Assembly: GCA_021401465.1 (NCBI GenBank)
Contig: JADDMT010000049.1
Coordinates: forward strand, 1-64,000
Direction: 5' to 3'
DNA: 64,000 nucleotides
From: Teratosphaeria epicoccoides
Taxonomy: Eukaryota > Ascomycota > Dothideomycetes > Mycosphaerellales > Teratosphaeriaceae
Position 1 is the stretch's first letter; the number at the start of each line of letters is the position of its first letter. The notes beneath the pieces are model-generated. The model worked only from the letters and a program-made list of their open reading frames with translations. It was not told the DNA's origin and ran no database searches. A program made the position numbers and the translations under genes. Shown here one piece after another: positions 25,106 to 38,800 of this stretch.

Positions 25106-25594
25106 TGTCATAAGGGTAGGTGCTAATAGCAGGAAGGGGATCAGGTGTTAGACTCGCAGAGCTGTGAAGAATATCGATAATAGCAGTTAACCTTGTAACT
25201 AACTCTCCTCTAAGTAAGAGAGGATTAAATTAAGATTAAGCACGAAGCTCCTAACTGCCTGTCCTAAAGCTATCCCTATATACTAGAGAGACAGAGCAGC
25301 TCTGTTAGATCTGTCGACAGACCTAATAGATCCGTGTCTACAGATCTATAGACTAACCCTATAGATCTAAGGGTCTGTTATCCCATGACAGATCCCTTCT
25401 TCCTTGTAGGCCTATAGATCTGTAGACTAACCCTACAGATCCGGGGATCTGTCCTCATATGACAGATCCTTTCTCCTATGACTATGCCTATAACTCATAG
25501 TACTCCTATGACTATACTATGACTCATAGCACTTAGGACCCTTATGATCCTGTATCCTATAGTACTCCGGACAGTACTCCTGACACTTATGACA
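25106..25594 (-). repeat. G1-C 3' LTR
   Basis: The 489 bp LTR contains an added GGACAGTACTCC-type duplication near 25568-25582 relative to G1-B. Confidence 0.9.
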
Positions 25595-25673
25595 CTATCC
25601 CCCTCTTAGCCTAGCTCGTCCCTAAGCTACCTTATTAGTGCGGGGTTTCTCTTGTCACTTTTTTTACGCTATG

Positions 25674-26306
25674 ATGTCTTCTCTTTCTACATTACTACCT
25701 TGTGTCATTCTAGACACTAACGCCCCTCTAACGTAGAAACGTAAACGCCGCGTGAATCGAATCTATCGTTAGGGCTAGGATAGCATGAAGTCCTACACTT
25801 AGTGTCAAGAGTTAAAACTCGTTTGTTAGGTACACATTTCCTTAGGGAAATGTTCGTAATGTCACTTTAGTAACTGTCGGAGTTGTAATGCGAAGGTAAC
25901 AGAGGTCGAATAGAAGAAGTTAGGCGATTAGCGGAAAAGACTAATTGCCGATCTCGATTGTGCGAAGGCGGTCCTAGCCAAGGCTTCGCAGAAGATGATA
26001 GAGGCGCATGTAAAGGAGATGCGTCTTCGAAAACAGTTAGACGTAGTCGACTAGGAGGTCGAGGATAGTCGCGCTCTCGAGGAGCGTAAGATCAGGGAGG
26101 ATGAGGCCAAGGAACAAGCTCTCTCGTAGGCTAGGTTTCTCCTTGACCTAGATCCTTCCGCGGGTCTCGCTCTTAGTCCTATGACATAGAGCATAATAGA
26201 GGGTTTCGCTAACGCCTCATATTAGGGTTTCCTGGATGGCGTGATAGCCGAGCCGGTTAACGGCGTCCCGCAGGAGTCTAGTCATGGCTTAGGATCTTCT
26301 TCCTAG
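25674..26306 (+). pseudogene. Antisense accessory gene of G1-C
   Basis: The frame is 633 nt, the same as in the other four G1 copies, from ATG 25674 to TAG 26304-26306. The cysteine series reads CQELKLVC, GKCSxC and NCRSC. The helical segment is the best preserved of the copies (AKAVLAKASQKMIEAHVKEM). Premature stops are only TAG/TAA. Substitutions against G1-B include conservative ones (for example ITDLDH and IADLDC). Confidence 0.75.
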
Positions 26307-29300
26307 GTTTGTTCCTTTCTCGAAACTTCGTATCTTTTACTAACAGTTTCGCAGATGTTCTAGGGGTTCCTAGGTGTTCTCGGTACTCCTATATCCTTCC
26401 TATTTTACTAAGTACTCTTGCTGTCCGTCCTGCTAGCGAGTGTCGATAATCCTCTTGACAGTGTACTCCGGTTCTTCTACTTCAGGGTCGAGTAGTAAGG
26501 GTTCTGATTGTAGTGCGGCGTCTGGCGCTGCTTGTTCTAGCAGAGAGACATAGAACACAGGGTGTATTCTCATCTGCTCGGGTAGCTGTAACTTAAAATT
26601 AACTGGTCCCTTCTTAGCCTTAATCCTGAATAGTCCTAGTTTCACAGCGTCTAGTTTTTTACTCGGCTTGTCTAATTTGATGTAACGGCAGAGGAGATAT
26701 ACCTTGTCCCCCTCCTTTAGAATTAGTCCCTTAATTCTCTTACGATTCGCGTACTATGCCATGTTCTGCTAATAGAACTGCAGGTCGAGTCGTGCTTCTG
26801 TTTGCAGTCAGCGTAGATGTTCTACTCGTCTAAGTGCTACTAGGTTCGGATTACTAGCTAAGACATCCGGAATGTCTCCTATAGCTGATCCATACGCCAT
26901 CTGAAATAGCGAGAGTCCTGTCGACTCTGCTAGCGTACTATTATACGCGAGCTATGCTATTAGCAACAACTCTACCTAGTTGTTCTGGTCCCTATTCACA
27001 TAGGATCGAAGGTACTATTCTAACGTCTGATTTAGGCGTTCTGTCTGTCTATCTGTCTAAGGGTAGAAGGAAGTACTTAGTCGATGTTTGACCTAGAATT
27101 GTCTTATTAGGGCTCTCTAGAAGTTAGAGGTAAACACGGATCCTCGATCCGTTACTAGGTCCTGTGGCATGCCGTGTAGTGCTACTACCTATTTGATGAA
27201 GACATGCGTGATATCTTTAGTCTTGAAGTCTTAGCAGTAAGGGATAAACTTCCTAAACTTAGTGAATCGATCGACTACTACCATGATCCTATCGAAGAAC
27301 TCATTAGTAGCGGGTTCTCTCGACTAAGGTAGTTTAACGATAAAATCTATGGCGAGCGATTCCTATGGCCGTTAAGGTACCTTAAGTAGTCGTAGTAGCC
27401 CATATGGTTTATGACAGTCATGCTTACTTTGTCGGCAAGTCACATATCGACAGACGTAGTCCTCGATTGCCTTGCTCATCCTAGGGAAGTAATATTCTTG
27501 TCGGAGAATTTGCTTCATTTTAGACACTCCCGGGTGTCCTGCCTAAGGTACGTTGTGTTAGAGGCGTAGTAGTTCCGATTGTAAAGACATTAGCATGTAT
27601 ACTAATCCTTGAAACAGAAGGATTCCGTCTTCGTCTTCCTAATCCTCCTGTCCATCAATGTCGTCGCGGACAGCGAGTATAGTTAGGTCATAGATTAGCG
27701 CGTTCTTTAGGTTGTCCTAAAATCTACTAGTCCATGTGACAGTTGTAGCCGCGAGTCGGTTAACTCCTAGCGTGCTATCGCTATTTTCCTAGAGAATAGC
27801 ATGTTTCTCCTGCTTCACGCCCTTCATGTAGTCTGTCTAGCGGCTAAGTGCATCGGCGCGTGCGTTATCGGTCCCTTTGCGATAGACGATCTTGTAGTTA
27901 AAACTAGAGAGCTCCTCGCTCTACCGAACCTGTCGTCAGTTTAACTCTTTCGTCGTTATGAAGTATCGCAAGTTCTCATGGTCTATGTAGACCGTGACCT
28001 AGTGCTTAGAACCTTCTAAGTAGACTCGCTAGGCCTTGTAGGCGTGTACTATAGCTAGAAGTTCTTTATTATAGATGTCATAACAGAGTTCCGGTCTAGA
28101 CAATTTCCTCGAGTAGTAGGCGACTAGCTGTAGTCGTCTACTTGGTCCTAGTTGACTTAAGCATGCCCCGAGTGCTACGTTAGAGGCATCTGTTTCGACT
28201 ATGATAGGCTTATCTAGGTCGAATACAAGTAAGATCGGCTGATCTGTAAATTGTCGCTTAAGTTCCTCGAAGGCATTCTGTTAGGCGTTATCCTACACGA
28301 ATAGTGTATCCTTCGTAGTAAGAGTCGTAAGTAGTACTGTAATCTTCGAATAGTTTGCTACAAATCTTTAGTAGAAGTTAGCGAACCTAAGGAAGGACTA
28401 TACTTCCTTAACATTAGTCGGCGTAGGCTACTCTTTTACGACCTAGACTTTCTTAGTGTCTATCTTGATTCTATTCTATGCTACTACGTAGCTAAGGAAT
28501 TATACTTCCTGCTTATGAAACTCGCTCTTCTGCAGCTTGACCTTTAGCTAGTAATCCTAGAGTTTCTAAAGTACTTTACGCATGTAAGTCCTATGCTCTT
28601 CGATCGTCTAGGAATAGACAAGGATGTTATCTAGGTATATAACTTCAAAGACGTCGAGGTACTCTCGTAGTACGTTGTTAATAAATGCCTACTATGTAGC
28701 TAGGGCGTTTATTAACCTAAATAGCATAACTATGTACTCGTAGTATCTAAACCTAGTTTAGAACGCAGTCTTCTATTCTTCGCCTTCCTTAATTCGAATT
28801 CGGTTATACGCTCCGGGTATGTCGCACTTCAAGAACTACATTGCTCCTTGTAGGCGGTCCTGTAATTCTAAGAGCAAAGGAAGCGGATAATTATTCTTTA
28901 TCGTGATGTCGTTTAACCTACGATAATCTACGCAGAGTCGCTAGTTATCTTCCCCCTTAGGCACAAACAGGATTAGATATCCGGCTAGGGACTACGACTC
29001 GCGGATGAAGCCTTTCCGGAGGTTGTCTTCTAGGTATTTCCGGAGAATCTCTAGTTTCGCCGCTAACAACAGGCGAACTAATCGCTTCGTTAGTGTCTTA
29101 CTAGGGAGTAAGGGTATCCCGTAGTCCTACTCCTAGTGTTCTGGCAGAGCTTCTTAGTCGGGTTCTTCCTTGAAAAGAGTAGCGAACTCGTTATACTTAT
29201 CAGGAACTATAAATTCGACCTTGACTTCCGATTACGTTGCTTTGACCCATAGGACGTGCACTTCCTGTTCTAGATCCTTAATGGCGGCTACTATCTCGCT

Positions 29301-31482
29301 TGAAGTCATAGCACATATTTCGGTCTTGCCTAGTACGTCATGTACTACAGGTAGAGGTATCGATCTTAAGAGTTCTAGGAACTAGATCCTCTCATTCTTC
29401 TAGTCGATATAGGGATTAGCGTTTCTTAGCCATAGTAACCCTAGTACTACATCCGAGCCTAGTAACTCTATGATGTCGAACTAGAGCATCTCTTAGTAGC
29501 GTCCTATCCGTAGAGGCATCATCTCGGTCTCTTCGTCAACTACTCCTTAGTTGTATGTAACCGGCTTTCTATTAATCGCTTGTAGCAAGAAAGCATTCGT
29601 CTTCGCCTGTAGCTTTATCCTAGCTGTCCTGGCGAACTTAGGCGTCATGAAGATTCTAGTACATCCTGAATCTATTAAGGCCCTAGCTAGCGTTTCGTCG
29701 ATGTGTACCTATACTCTAAGGTTGTTCGCGTATCTGGCGCTAATCGCGGCATATCGTTATAGCCCTATCTAGTCTGTCCATAGGTCTAATTCCGGCGGAC
29801 CTCGTCGTTTCCCGAATAACTGTCTTCATGGACTAGTTCAGGGATCGTGCGGTCTCGGCTTCTTCTCTAAGCGTTACCGTTTTCTAGCCTAAGAGATCGT
29901 TCTCGTTCTTAGCCTCGCTGTTCCTGCGCGTTTCTTGCGTACTCTATCTTTAAGTGATAGACTTAGAGTCGTAGCGCTCTTGGAATCTAAATACCTTCGT
30001 AGGTTAGGTAGCCTCCCTAGGGCGTGAACTCTACCCCGAACAGTACAATTTCTTAGACAACTTTCTAATGCGCGTGAGGTTAAGCTACGACTAGTAGTCT
30101 CCTTAAGTGTCGTCACATACGGTCGGCTAGTTCGTCATACTAAAGCTAGTCGACGTGTTGTACTCCATTAATCTATGGGCAAGCCTAAGCCTACTAGTTC
30201 TATATGATTCGGATAATGTCGAGTCTAATGTCATGCGGCGGCATGGCCTATCGCTCTATGCTCTCGTCTTCCTCGGAATCAGGAATGACGGCTTCGACAA
30301 GCTCGTAGTTGTCGTCCGAGCCTTCTTCTTCTTCTTCTAGTTCCTGTTGCCTTAGGACTGTTACACTAGAAGGTGTACCCCTTAGCGCACAGATCGACTA
30401 TGCCTTATTTCGGCTAGGGTACTATCCGGAACCATCTTTATCACTCATGTGAATTCGACAATCGTCGTCATAGCACGTAGTCTAAGTAAGTGCGGCATAG
30501 TCTAGTTCTCGAGTAGTAGCGGCCTTTTGCTTAGGTGCTGTCGTTATTACGCGAGCCTGCTCTATCCTAGTAGCTTCTTCGGACCATTCTAAGTAGGAGA
30601 GCCCTTCCGTGGCTTTCCTTAGGGTCCGCTCTTCAGGCGTCCCTTAGTCGCATCTAACTCTATTAGTTAGAGACTATAGTAATCGCTTCGCCATTTTGGT
30701 GCTAATTGTTAGACCTTATGGTTAGCCTGTACTAGCTTGCAATTTCTATGTTATCGTTCTTGCTGTCGTTCCTAGATGCGATTATCAATTCTAATCGCGA
30801 GATCGCTCATTTCCTTGAGTGTCGTTAGCTAATCTCCTCAGGCAATTTCGTCTTTAACCGTCTCCTTTAGTCCCTAGTAGAACTAAGCGGCTAAAGCGTT
30901 ATCGTTCTAGTCGACTTAAGCAGAGAGGGTCTAAAAGTCCGCGCGGTACTTAGTGGCGGAACCCTTCTGCTAGATTCCTAGGAGAGCTCTCTTAGCCTCT
31001 TGTTGCTTATTACCGAGCCTAAACGCTTCGCGTAATGCCTTAAACAAGGACTTGTCTAAGTTGAGAATCTCCCTAGTCGTCGTCTTCCTGGCTTTAGCGT
31101 TGCCGATGTGATCTAGATAATCTGTTAGATGAGGCTAGATAAACTCGAACGCTAGTCCCTTCAGGTAAGAGACAATATACATCATTCGCTTATGATATGT
31201 CGTAAACCGTTCTGTATCCACGTTAAATGCTAACTAGCATTATAGGATAAACATCTCGACTTGAGATCGTTGTCCTGTGAACTCTGTAGGGCTTCCTATC
31301 TTGAAGCCGTTGTTGCCGTGTCTATTCCTAGTAGTTAAACCTGCGACGGATGCTAGAGCCATCTCGCTAAGGTAAATGGATTCGAGCTACTACGTGACTT
31401 GAGGTATAGCGGCAACTTGTTCTCGTGGCGTTAGTTGACTGTCGCTAGAACTTGAACTAACAGTTAAAGAACTACTTAACAT
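26289..31482 (-). pseudogene. gag-pol of G1-C, zinc knuckle deleted
   Basis: Gag starts at 31482. Near 30570 about 92 bp are missing relative to G1-B, removing the whole CCHC knuckle and shifting the frame. Protease, RT, integrase and chromodomain follow in the same order as in G1-B. The C-terminal integrase-to-chromodomain region is well preserved: 26433-26645 is open without stops. Confidence 0.88.
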
Positions 31483-31541
31483 AGGCGTATGTTAAGCGCT
31501 TAACGAGTCTCCTGATGCTTCCTTAGAAGTAGTGCTCAAAA

Positions 31542-31999
31542 TGACATAAGGGTAGGTACTAATAGCAGGAAGGGGATCAGGTGTTAGACTCGTAGAGCTG
31601 TGAAGAATATCGACAATAGTAGTTAACCTTATAACTAACTCTCCTCTAAGTAAGAGAGGATTAAATTAAGATTAAGCATGAAGCTCCTAACTACCTGTCC
31701 TAAAGCCATCCCTATATACTAGAGAGACAGAGCAGCTCTGTTAGGTCTGTCGACAGACCTAACAGATCTATGTCTACAGATCTATGGACTAACCCTACAG
31801 ATCTAAGGGTCTGTTATCCCATGACAGATCCCTTCTTCCTTGTAAGCCTATAGATCTGTAGACTAACCCTACAGATCCGGGGATCTGTCCTGACATAACA
31901 GATCCTTTCTCCTATAACTATGCCTATGACTCATAGCACTTAGGACCCTCATGATCCTGTATCCTATAGTACTCCGGACAGTACTCCTAACTTATGACA
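31542..31999 (-). repeat. G1-C 5' LTR
   Basis: The 458 bp LTR begins TGACATAAG on the plus strand (family consensus TGTCATAAG) and ends TATGACA. It is paired with 25106-25594. Confidence 0.9.
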
Positions 32000-34453
32000 C
32001 GAACTAGGTTTAGACACTACGAGTACATAGTCATGCTATTTAGGTTAACAAATGCCCTAGCTACATAGTAGGCATTTATTAATAACGTGCTACAAGAGTA
32101 CCTTGACGTCTTTGTAGTTATATACCTAGACGACATCCTCGTCTACTTACGGACGATCGAAGAACATAGGACTTACATGCGCAAGGTACTTCAGAAACCC
32201 TAGGATTACCGGTTAAAGGTTAAGCCTTAGAAGAGCGAGTTTCATAAGCAGGAAGTATAATTCCTTAGCTACGTAGTAGCATAGAATAGAATCAAGATAG
32301 ACACTAAGAAAGTCTAAGTCGTAAAAGAGTAGCCTACGCCGACTAATGTTAAGGAAGTATAGTCCTTCCTTAGGTTCGCTAACTTCTACTAAAGATTTGT
32401 AGCAAACTATTCGAAGATTACAGTACTACTTACGACTCTTACTACGAAGGATACACTATTCGTGTAGGATAACGCCTAACAGAATGCCTTCGAGGAACTT
32501 AAGCGACAATTTACAGATCAGCCGATCTTACTTGTATTCGACCTAGATAAGCCTATCATAGTCGAAACAGATGCCTCTAACGTAGCACTCGGGGCATGCT
32601 TAAGTCAACTAGGACCAAGTAGACGACTACAGCTAGTCGCCTACTACTCGAGGAAATTGTCTAGACCTAAACTCTAATACGACGTCTATAACAAAGAACT
32701 TCTAGCCATAGTAGATGCCTATAAGGCCTAGCGAGTCTACTTAGAAGGTTCTAAGCACTAGGTTACGGTCTACACAGACTATGAGAACTTGCGATACTTT
32801 ATAACGACGAAAGAGTTAAACTGACAACAGGTTCGGTAGAGTAAGGAGCTTTCTAGTTTTAACTGCAAGATCGTCTATTAAAAGGGGACCGATAACGCAC
32901 GCGCCGATGCACTTAGCCGCTAGACTAACTACATAAAGGGAATAAAGCAGGAGAAACACGCTGTTCTCTAGGAAAATAGCGATAGCACGCTAGGAGTTAA
33001 CTAACTTGTAGCTACGACTGTTACATGGACTAGTAAGTTTCAGGACGACCTGAAGAACGCGCTAGTCTACGACCTAACTGTACTTGCTGTCCGCGACGAC
33101 ATGAATAGACAGGAGGATTAGGAAGACGAAGACGGAATCCTTCTGTTTCAAGGATTAGTATACATGCTAACGTCTTTACGATTAGAGCTACTATGACTCT
33201 AACATGACGTACCTTAGGCAGGACACCTAGGAGTGTCTAAAATGAAGCAAATTCTCTAACAAGAATATTACTTCCCTAGGATGAGCAAGGCAATCGAGGA
33301 CTACGTCTGTTAATGCGTAACTTGCCGACGAAGTAAGCACGACCGTCATAAACCATATAGGCTACTACGACTACTTAAGGTACCTTAACGGCCATAGGAA
33401 TCGCTCGCCATGGATTTCATCGTCAAACTACCTTAGTCGAGAGAACCTGCTACGAATGAGTTCTTCGACAGGATCATGGTAGTAGTCAACTAATTTACTA
33501 AGTTTAGGAAGTTTATCCCTTACCGCGAAGACTTCAAGACTAAAGATATTGCGCATGTCTTCATGAAATAGGTAGTAGCACTACACGGCATGCTACAGGA
33601 CCTAGTAAGAGATCGAGGATCCGTGTTTACCTCTAACTTCTAGAGAGCCCTAATAAGGCAATTCTAGGTCAAACATCGACTAAGTACTTCCTTCTACCCT
33701 TAGACAGATAGACAGACAGAACGTCTAAATTAGACGTTAGAATAGTACCTTCGATCCTATGTGAATAGGGACTAGAACAACTAGGTAAAGTTGTTACTAA
33801 TAGTACAGCTTGCGTATAATAGTACGCTAGTAGAGTCCACAGGACTCTCGCCTTTTTAGATGGCATATAGATTAGCTATAGAAGACGTTCTAGACGTCTT
33901 AGCTAGTAATCTGAACCTAGTAGCACTCGGACGAGTAGAACATCTACACTGACTACAAACAGAAGCACGACTCGACCTGTAGTTCTATTAGTAGAACATA
34001 GCATAGTACGCGAATCGTAAGAGAATTAAGGGACTAATTCTAAAGGAGGGAGACAAAGTGTATCTCCTCTGTCGTTACATCAAATCGGACAAGCCGAGTA
34101 AAAAACTAGACGCTGTAAAACTAGGACCATTCAGGATTAAGGCCAAGAAGGGACTAGTAAATTTTAAGTTACAGCTACCTAAGCAGATGAGAATACACCC
34201 TGTGTTCTATGTCTCTCTGCTAGAACAAGTAGCGCTAGACGCTACACTGTAAACGGAACCCTTACTACTCGACCCTGAAGTAGAAGAACCCGAGTACTCT
34301 GTCAAGAAGATTGTCGACACTCGCTAGCGGGACAGACAGCGAGAGTACTTAGTAAAATGGGAAGGATATAGGAGTACCGAGAACACCTAGGAACCCCTAG
34401 AACATCTGCGAAACTGTTAGCAAAAGATACGAAGTTTCGAGAAAGGAACGAAC

Positions 34454-35086
34454 CTAGGAAGAAGATTATAAGCTACGACTAGACTCCTGCAGGACGCTGT
34501 TAGTCGGCTTGGCTACCACGCTATCCAGGAAACCCTAATACGAGGCGTTAGCGAAACTCTCTATTACGCTCTATGTCGTAGGACTAAGAGCGAGACCCGC
34601 TAAAGGATCTAGGTTAAGAAGAAACCTAGCCTGCGAGAGAGCCTGTTCTTCGGCCTTATCCTCCCTAATCTCCTGCTCCTTAAGAGCGCGACTATCCTCG
34701 ACCTCCTAGTTGACCGCGTCTAACTGTTTTCGAAGACGCATCTCCTTTACATGCGCCTCTATCATCTTCTGCGAAGCCTTAGCTAAGACCGCCTTCGCAC
34801 AATTAAGATTAGCAATTAGTCTTTTCCGCTAATTACCTAACTTCTTCTATTCGACCTCTGTTACCTTCGCGTCGTAACTTCGACAGTTACTAAAGTGACA
34901 TTACAAACATTTCCCTAAGGAAATGTGCACCTGACAAACGAGCTTTAACTCTTGACACTAAGTACAGGACTTCATGCTATCCTAGCCCTAACGATAGATT
35001 CGATTCGCGCGGCGTTTGCGTTTCTACATTAAAGGGGCGTTAGTGTCTAGGATGACATAAGGCAGTAATGTAGAAAGAGAAGACAT
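34454..35086 (-). pseudogene. Antisense accessory gene of G1-A
   Basis: From ATG at 35086 to the TAG at 34454-34456 the frame is again exactly 633 nt, despite many point mutations. It shares the cysteine series and coiled-coil of the G1-B and G1-C copies. Its last 18 bp overlap the end of pol on the other strand. Confidence 0.72.
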
Positions 35087-35166
35087 TATAGCATAAAAGG
35101 AAATGACAAGAGAAACCCCGGACTAATAAGGTAGCTTAGGGACGAGCTAGGCTAAGAGAGGGATAG

Positions 35167-35606
35167 TGTCATGAGTGTCAGGAGTGCTACGAGTTATAGG
35201 ATCATAAGAGTCCTAAGGACTATAAGTCATAAGCATAGTCATAGGAGAAAGGATCTGTCACGTAAGGACAGATCCCTAGATCTGTAGGGTTAGTCTACAG
35301 ATCTACAGGCCGCAGGGGAGAAGGGATCTATTACAGGATAACAGACCCTCGGATCTGTAGGGTTAGTCTATAGATCTACAGACACAGATCTATTAGGTCT
35401 GTTAATAGATCTAACAGAACTGCTCTGTCTCTCTAGTATATAGGGATGGCTTCAGGACAGGTAGTTAGGAGCTTCGTGCTTAATTTAATTCCCTTTCCCT
35501 AGAGGATAGTTAGTTATAAGGACAATTACTATTGTCGATATTCTTTACAGCTCTACGAGTCTAACACCTAGTCACCTTCCTGCTATCGGCACCTACCCTT
35601 ATGACA
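35167..35606 (+). repeat. G1-A 3' LTR
   Basis: The 440 bp LTR is equal in length to the 5' LTR, ends CTTATGACA, and is followed by the GGATA target duplication. Confidence 0.93.
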
Positions 35607-35611
35607 GGATA

Positions 35612-35770
35612 GCTTCAGGACAGGCAGTTAGGAGCTTCGTGCTTAATTCAATCTTCTCCTCTAAGGGGGATAGTTAGTTACAAGGTTAATTGCCTTTGTC
35701 AATATTTTTTACTACTCTGCGAGTCTAACACCTAATCCCCTTCCTGCTATTAGCACCTACCCTTCTGACA
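35612..35770 (+). repeat. Remainder of the G1-D 5' LTR
   Basis: The segment continues the LTR begun at 14522-14804 after the second GGATA. It ends CTTCTGACA. Internal sequence of G1-D follows at once. Confidence 0.92.
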
Positions 35771-35829
35771 CTTTGAGCACTACTCCTAAGGAAGTATTAG
35801 GGGACTCGTCGAGCGCTTAACATACGCCT

Positions 35830-38800
35830 ATGTCAAGTAGTTCCTTAGCTGTTAGTTTAGCCTCTAGCGACATCAGTTAACTAACACTACGAGAACAAGT
35901 TGCCGCTATACCTCAAATTACTTAGTAGCTCGAGTCCATTCATCTTAGCGAGATAGCTCTAGCATCTGTCGCAGGTTCGACTACTGGAAATAGGCATAAC
36001 AATAACGGCTTCAAGATAGGAAGCCCTACGGAGTTTACAGGACAACAATCTTAAGTCGAGATGTTTATCCTCTAATGCTAGTTTGCATTTAACGTAGATA
36101 TAGAACGGTTTACAACACATTATAAGCGAATGATGTACATTGTCTCTTACCTAAAGGGACTAGCGTTCGAGTTTATCTAGCCTTACCTATCAGATTATCT
36201 AGATCATGTTAGTAGCGTCGAAGCTAGGAAGACAACAACTAGGGAGATCCTTAACTTAGACAAGTCTTTGTTTAAGGCATTACGCGAAGCCTTTAGGCTT
36301 AGCAACAAATAACAAGAAGCTAAGAGGGCTCTCCTAGGAATCTAGTAGAAGGGTTCCGCTATTAAGTACCATGCGGATTTTCAGACCCTCTCTGCTTAAG
36401 TTGACTAGAATGATAATGCTTTAGCCGCTTAGTTCTATTAGGGACTAAAGGAGACGGTTAAAGACGAAATTGCCTAGGGAGATCAGCTAACGACATTCAA
36501 GGAAATGAGCGATCTCGCGATTAGGATCGATAATCGCATCTAGGAATAACAGCAGGAATAATAACATAGAAATTGCAGCCTAGTATAGGCTAACTATAAG
36601 GTCTAACGATTAGCACCGAAATGGCGAAGCGATTACTATAGTCTCTAACTAATAGAGTTAGATGCAACTAAGGGACGCCTAAAGAGCGGACCCTAAGGAA
36701 AGCCACGGAAGGGCTCTCCTACCTAGAATGGTCCGAAGAAGCCATTTGACAAGAGTAACCTCAAGTGCTATAACTATAGAAAGAAAGGACACTTTGCCCG
36801 CAAGTGTTTCGCTAAGAAACAGCGTCAGGACCTACAACAGACAGAACAGGCTCGCGTGACAACAACGGCACCTAAACAAAAGGCTGCTACTACTCGAGAA
36901 CTAGACTATGCCTTACTTACTTAGACTATGTGCTATGACGACGATTGTCGGATTCACAGGAGTAATAAAGATAGTTCTAGATAGAACCCTAGCTGTAACA
37001 AGGCGTAATCGATCTACACTCTAAGGGGTACACCTTCTAGTGTAATAGTCCTGAGGTAACAGGAGCTAGAAGAAGAAGAAGGTTCGGACGACAACTATGA
37101 GCTTATCAAAGCTGTCATTCCCGATTCTGAGGAAGACAAGAGCATAGAGAGATAGGCTATGCCGCTACATGACATCAGACTTAATATCATCCAAATTATA
37201 CAGAACTAGTAGGCTTAGGCTTGCCTATAGATTAATGGAGTATAACATGTTGACTAGCTTGAATATGACGAACTAGCCGACCGCATGCGATGACACCTAA
37301 GGAGACTACTAGTAGTAGCTTATCCTTACTCGCATTAGAAGATTGTCCAAGAAATTGTACTGTTTAGGGTAGAGTTTACGCCCTAAGGAGGCTATCTTAC
37401 CTACAAAGGTATTTAGGTTCTACAAACGTTGCGACTCTAGGTTAGCCATTTGAAAATAGAGTACGCAAGAAACGCGCAGGAACAATGAGGCTAAGAGCGA
37501 GTACGACCTCTTAGGCTAGTTAGCGGTAACGCTCGAAGAAGAGTAAACTAAGACTACATAATCCCTAAACTAGTCTGTAAAGACAGTTATTCGGGAAACG
37601 ACAAGGTCCGCTAGAATTAGACCTACGGACAGACTAGACAGGGCTGCAACGATGCGCCGTAGTTAGCGCAAGATACGCGGACAACCTTAGAGTATAGGTG
37701 CACATTAACGAGACGCTAGCCCGGGCCTTAATAGATTCAGGATGTACTAGAATCTTCATGACGCCCAAGTTCGCTAGGACAGCTAGGATAAGGCTACAGG
37801 CGAAGACAAATGCTTTCTCGCTACAAGCGATCGATAGAAAGCTAGTCACGTACAACTAAGGAATAGTTGACAAGGAGACTAAGACGATACCTCTGCGGAT
37901 AGGACGCTACTAAGAGATAATCTAGTTTGACATCATGGAGTCACCTGGCTCGGATGTAGTGCTAGGGTTGCTATAGCTAAGAAAGGCTAACCCCTACCTC
38001 GACTAGAAGAACAAGAGGATCTAGTTCCCGGAACTCTCAAGATTAATACCTCTACCTATAGTACATAACGTACTAGGCAAGATCAGAATATGTGCTATGA
38101 CTTCAAGCAAGATAGTCGCTACTATTAAGGATCTAGAATAGGAAGTACATGTCCTATAGGTTAAAGCAACGCAATCTGAAGTCGAAGTTAAGTTTACTGT
38201 TCCTAATAAGTATAAGGAATTTGCTACCCTTTTTAAGGAAGAACCCGACTAAGAGGCTCTGCTAGAACACTAGGAGTAGGACTACAGGATACCCTTACTC
38301 CTAGGCAGGATACTAACGAAGCAACTAGTTCGCCTATTGTTAGTAGCGAAGCTAGAGATTCTCTAGAAATACCTAGAAGACAACCTCTAGAAGGGCTTTA
38401 TCCGTAAGTCGTAGTTACTAGCAGGATATCCGATCCTGTTTGTCCCTAAGGGAGAAGACGACTAGCGACTTTACGTAGACTATTATAGATTAAACGACAT
38501 CATAATAAAGAACAGCTATCCGCTTCCTTTGCTCTTAGAGTTACAGGATTGCCTATAAGGAGCAATATAGTTTTCGAAGTTCGATATACTAGGAGCGTAT
38601 AACTAAATTCAAATTAAGGAAGGCGAAGAATAGAAGACTACGTTCCGAACTAGGTTCGGATACTACGAGTATATAGTCATGCTATTTAGGTTAACAAACG
38701 CCCTAGCTACATAGCAGGCATTTATTAACAATGTGCTACGAGAGTACCTTGACATCTTCGTAGTTATATACTTAGATGACATCCTTGTCTACTTACGAAC

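Larger units (their letters stand above)
25106..31999 (-). mobile_element. Ty3/gypsy element G1-C, complete, inserted in G1-A
   Basis: The 6,894 bp minus-strand element is flanked by CGAAC at 25101-25105 and 32000-32004. LTRs are 25106-25594 (489 bp) and 31542-31999 (458 bp); the right one lacks one copy of a short repeated unit. The internal region is 5,947 bp, 92 bp shorter than in G1-A and G1-B, explained by a deletion in gag. Confidence 0.95.
15304..34471 (+). pseudogene. gag-pol of G1-A, split by two insertions
   Basis: Gag starts at 15304, 59 bp after the LTR. It contains an intact CCHC knuckle (CHKCRKKGHFAREC, about 16237-16280) and an acidic tail. Protease follows with ALIDSG (DSG at 17205-17213). 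RT resumes at 24762 after G1-B and at 32000 after G1-C; the YLDD box is at 32123-32134. RNase H lies near 32500-33000. The integrase has an HHCC-like finger (about 33203-33327) and D, D, E codons at 33413, 33611 and 33719, giving the D35E spacing. A chromodomain (YLVKWEGYRSTENTWEPL when TAG is read as Trp) lies at about 34345-34405. Pol from protease to chromodomain is one frame, shifted by -1 from gag. Pol ends at TAA 34469-34471. Frequent TAG/TAA codons make it a pseudogene. Confidence 0.9.
14805..35606 (+). mobile_element. Ty3/gypsy element G1-A, complete, with two nested elements inside
   Basis: The 5' LTR is 14805-15244 and the 3' LTR 35167-35606; both are 440 bp. Target duplications are GGATA at 14800-14804 and 35607-35611. 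G1-B is inserted at 17783 and G1-C at 25106. Without them and their duplications the element is about 6.9 kb with an internal region of 6,039 bp. A purine-rich tract (AGAGAGGGATAG) directly precedes the 3' LTR, as expected for a polypurine primer. Order: LTR, gag, protease, RT, RNase H, integrase, chromodomain, antisense gene, LTR. Confidence 0.95.
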
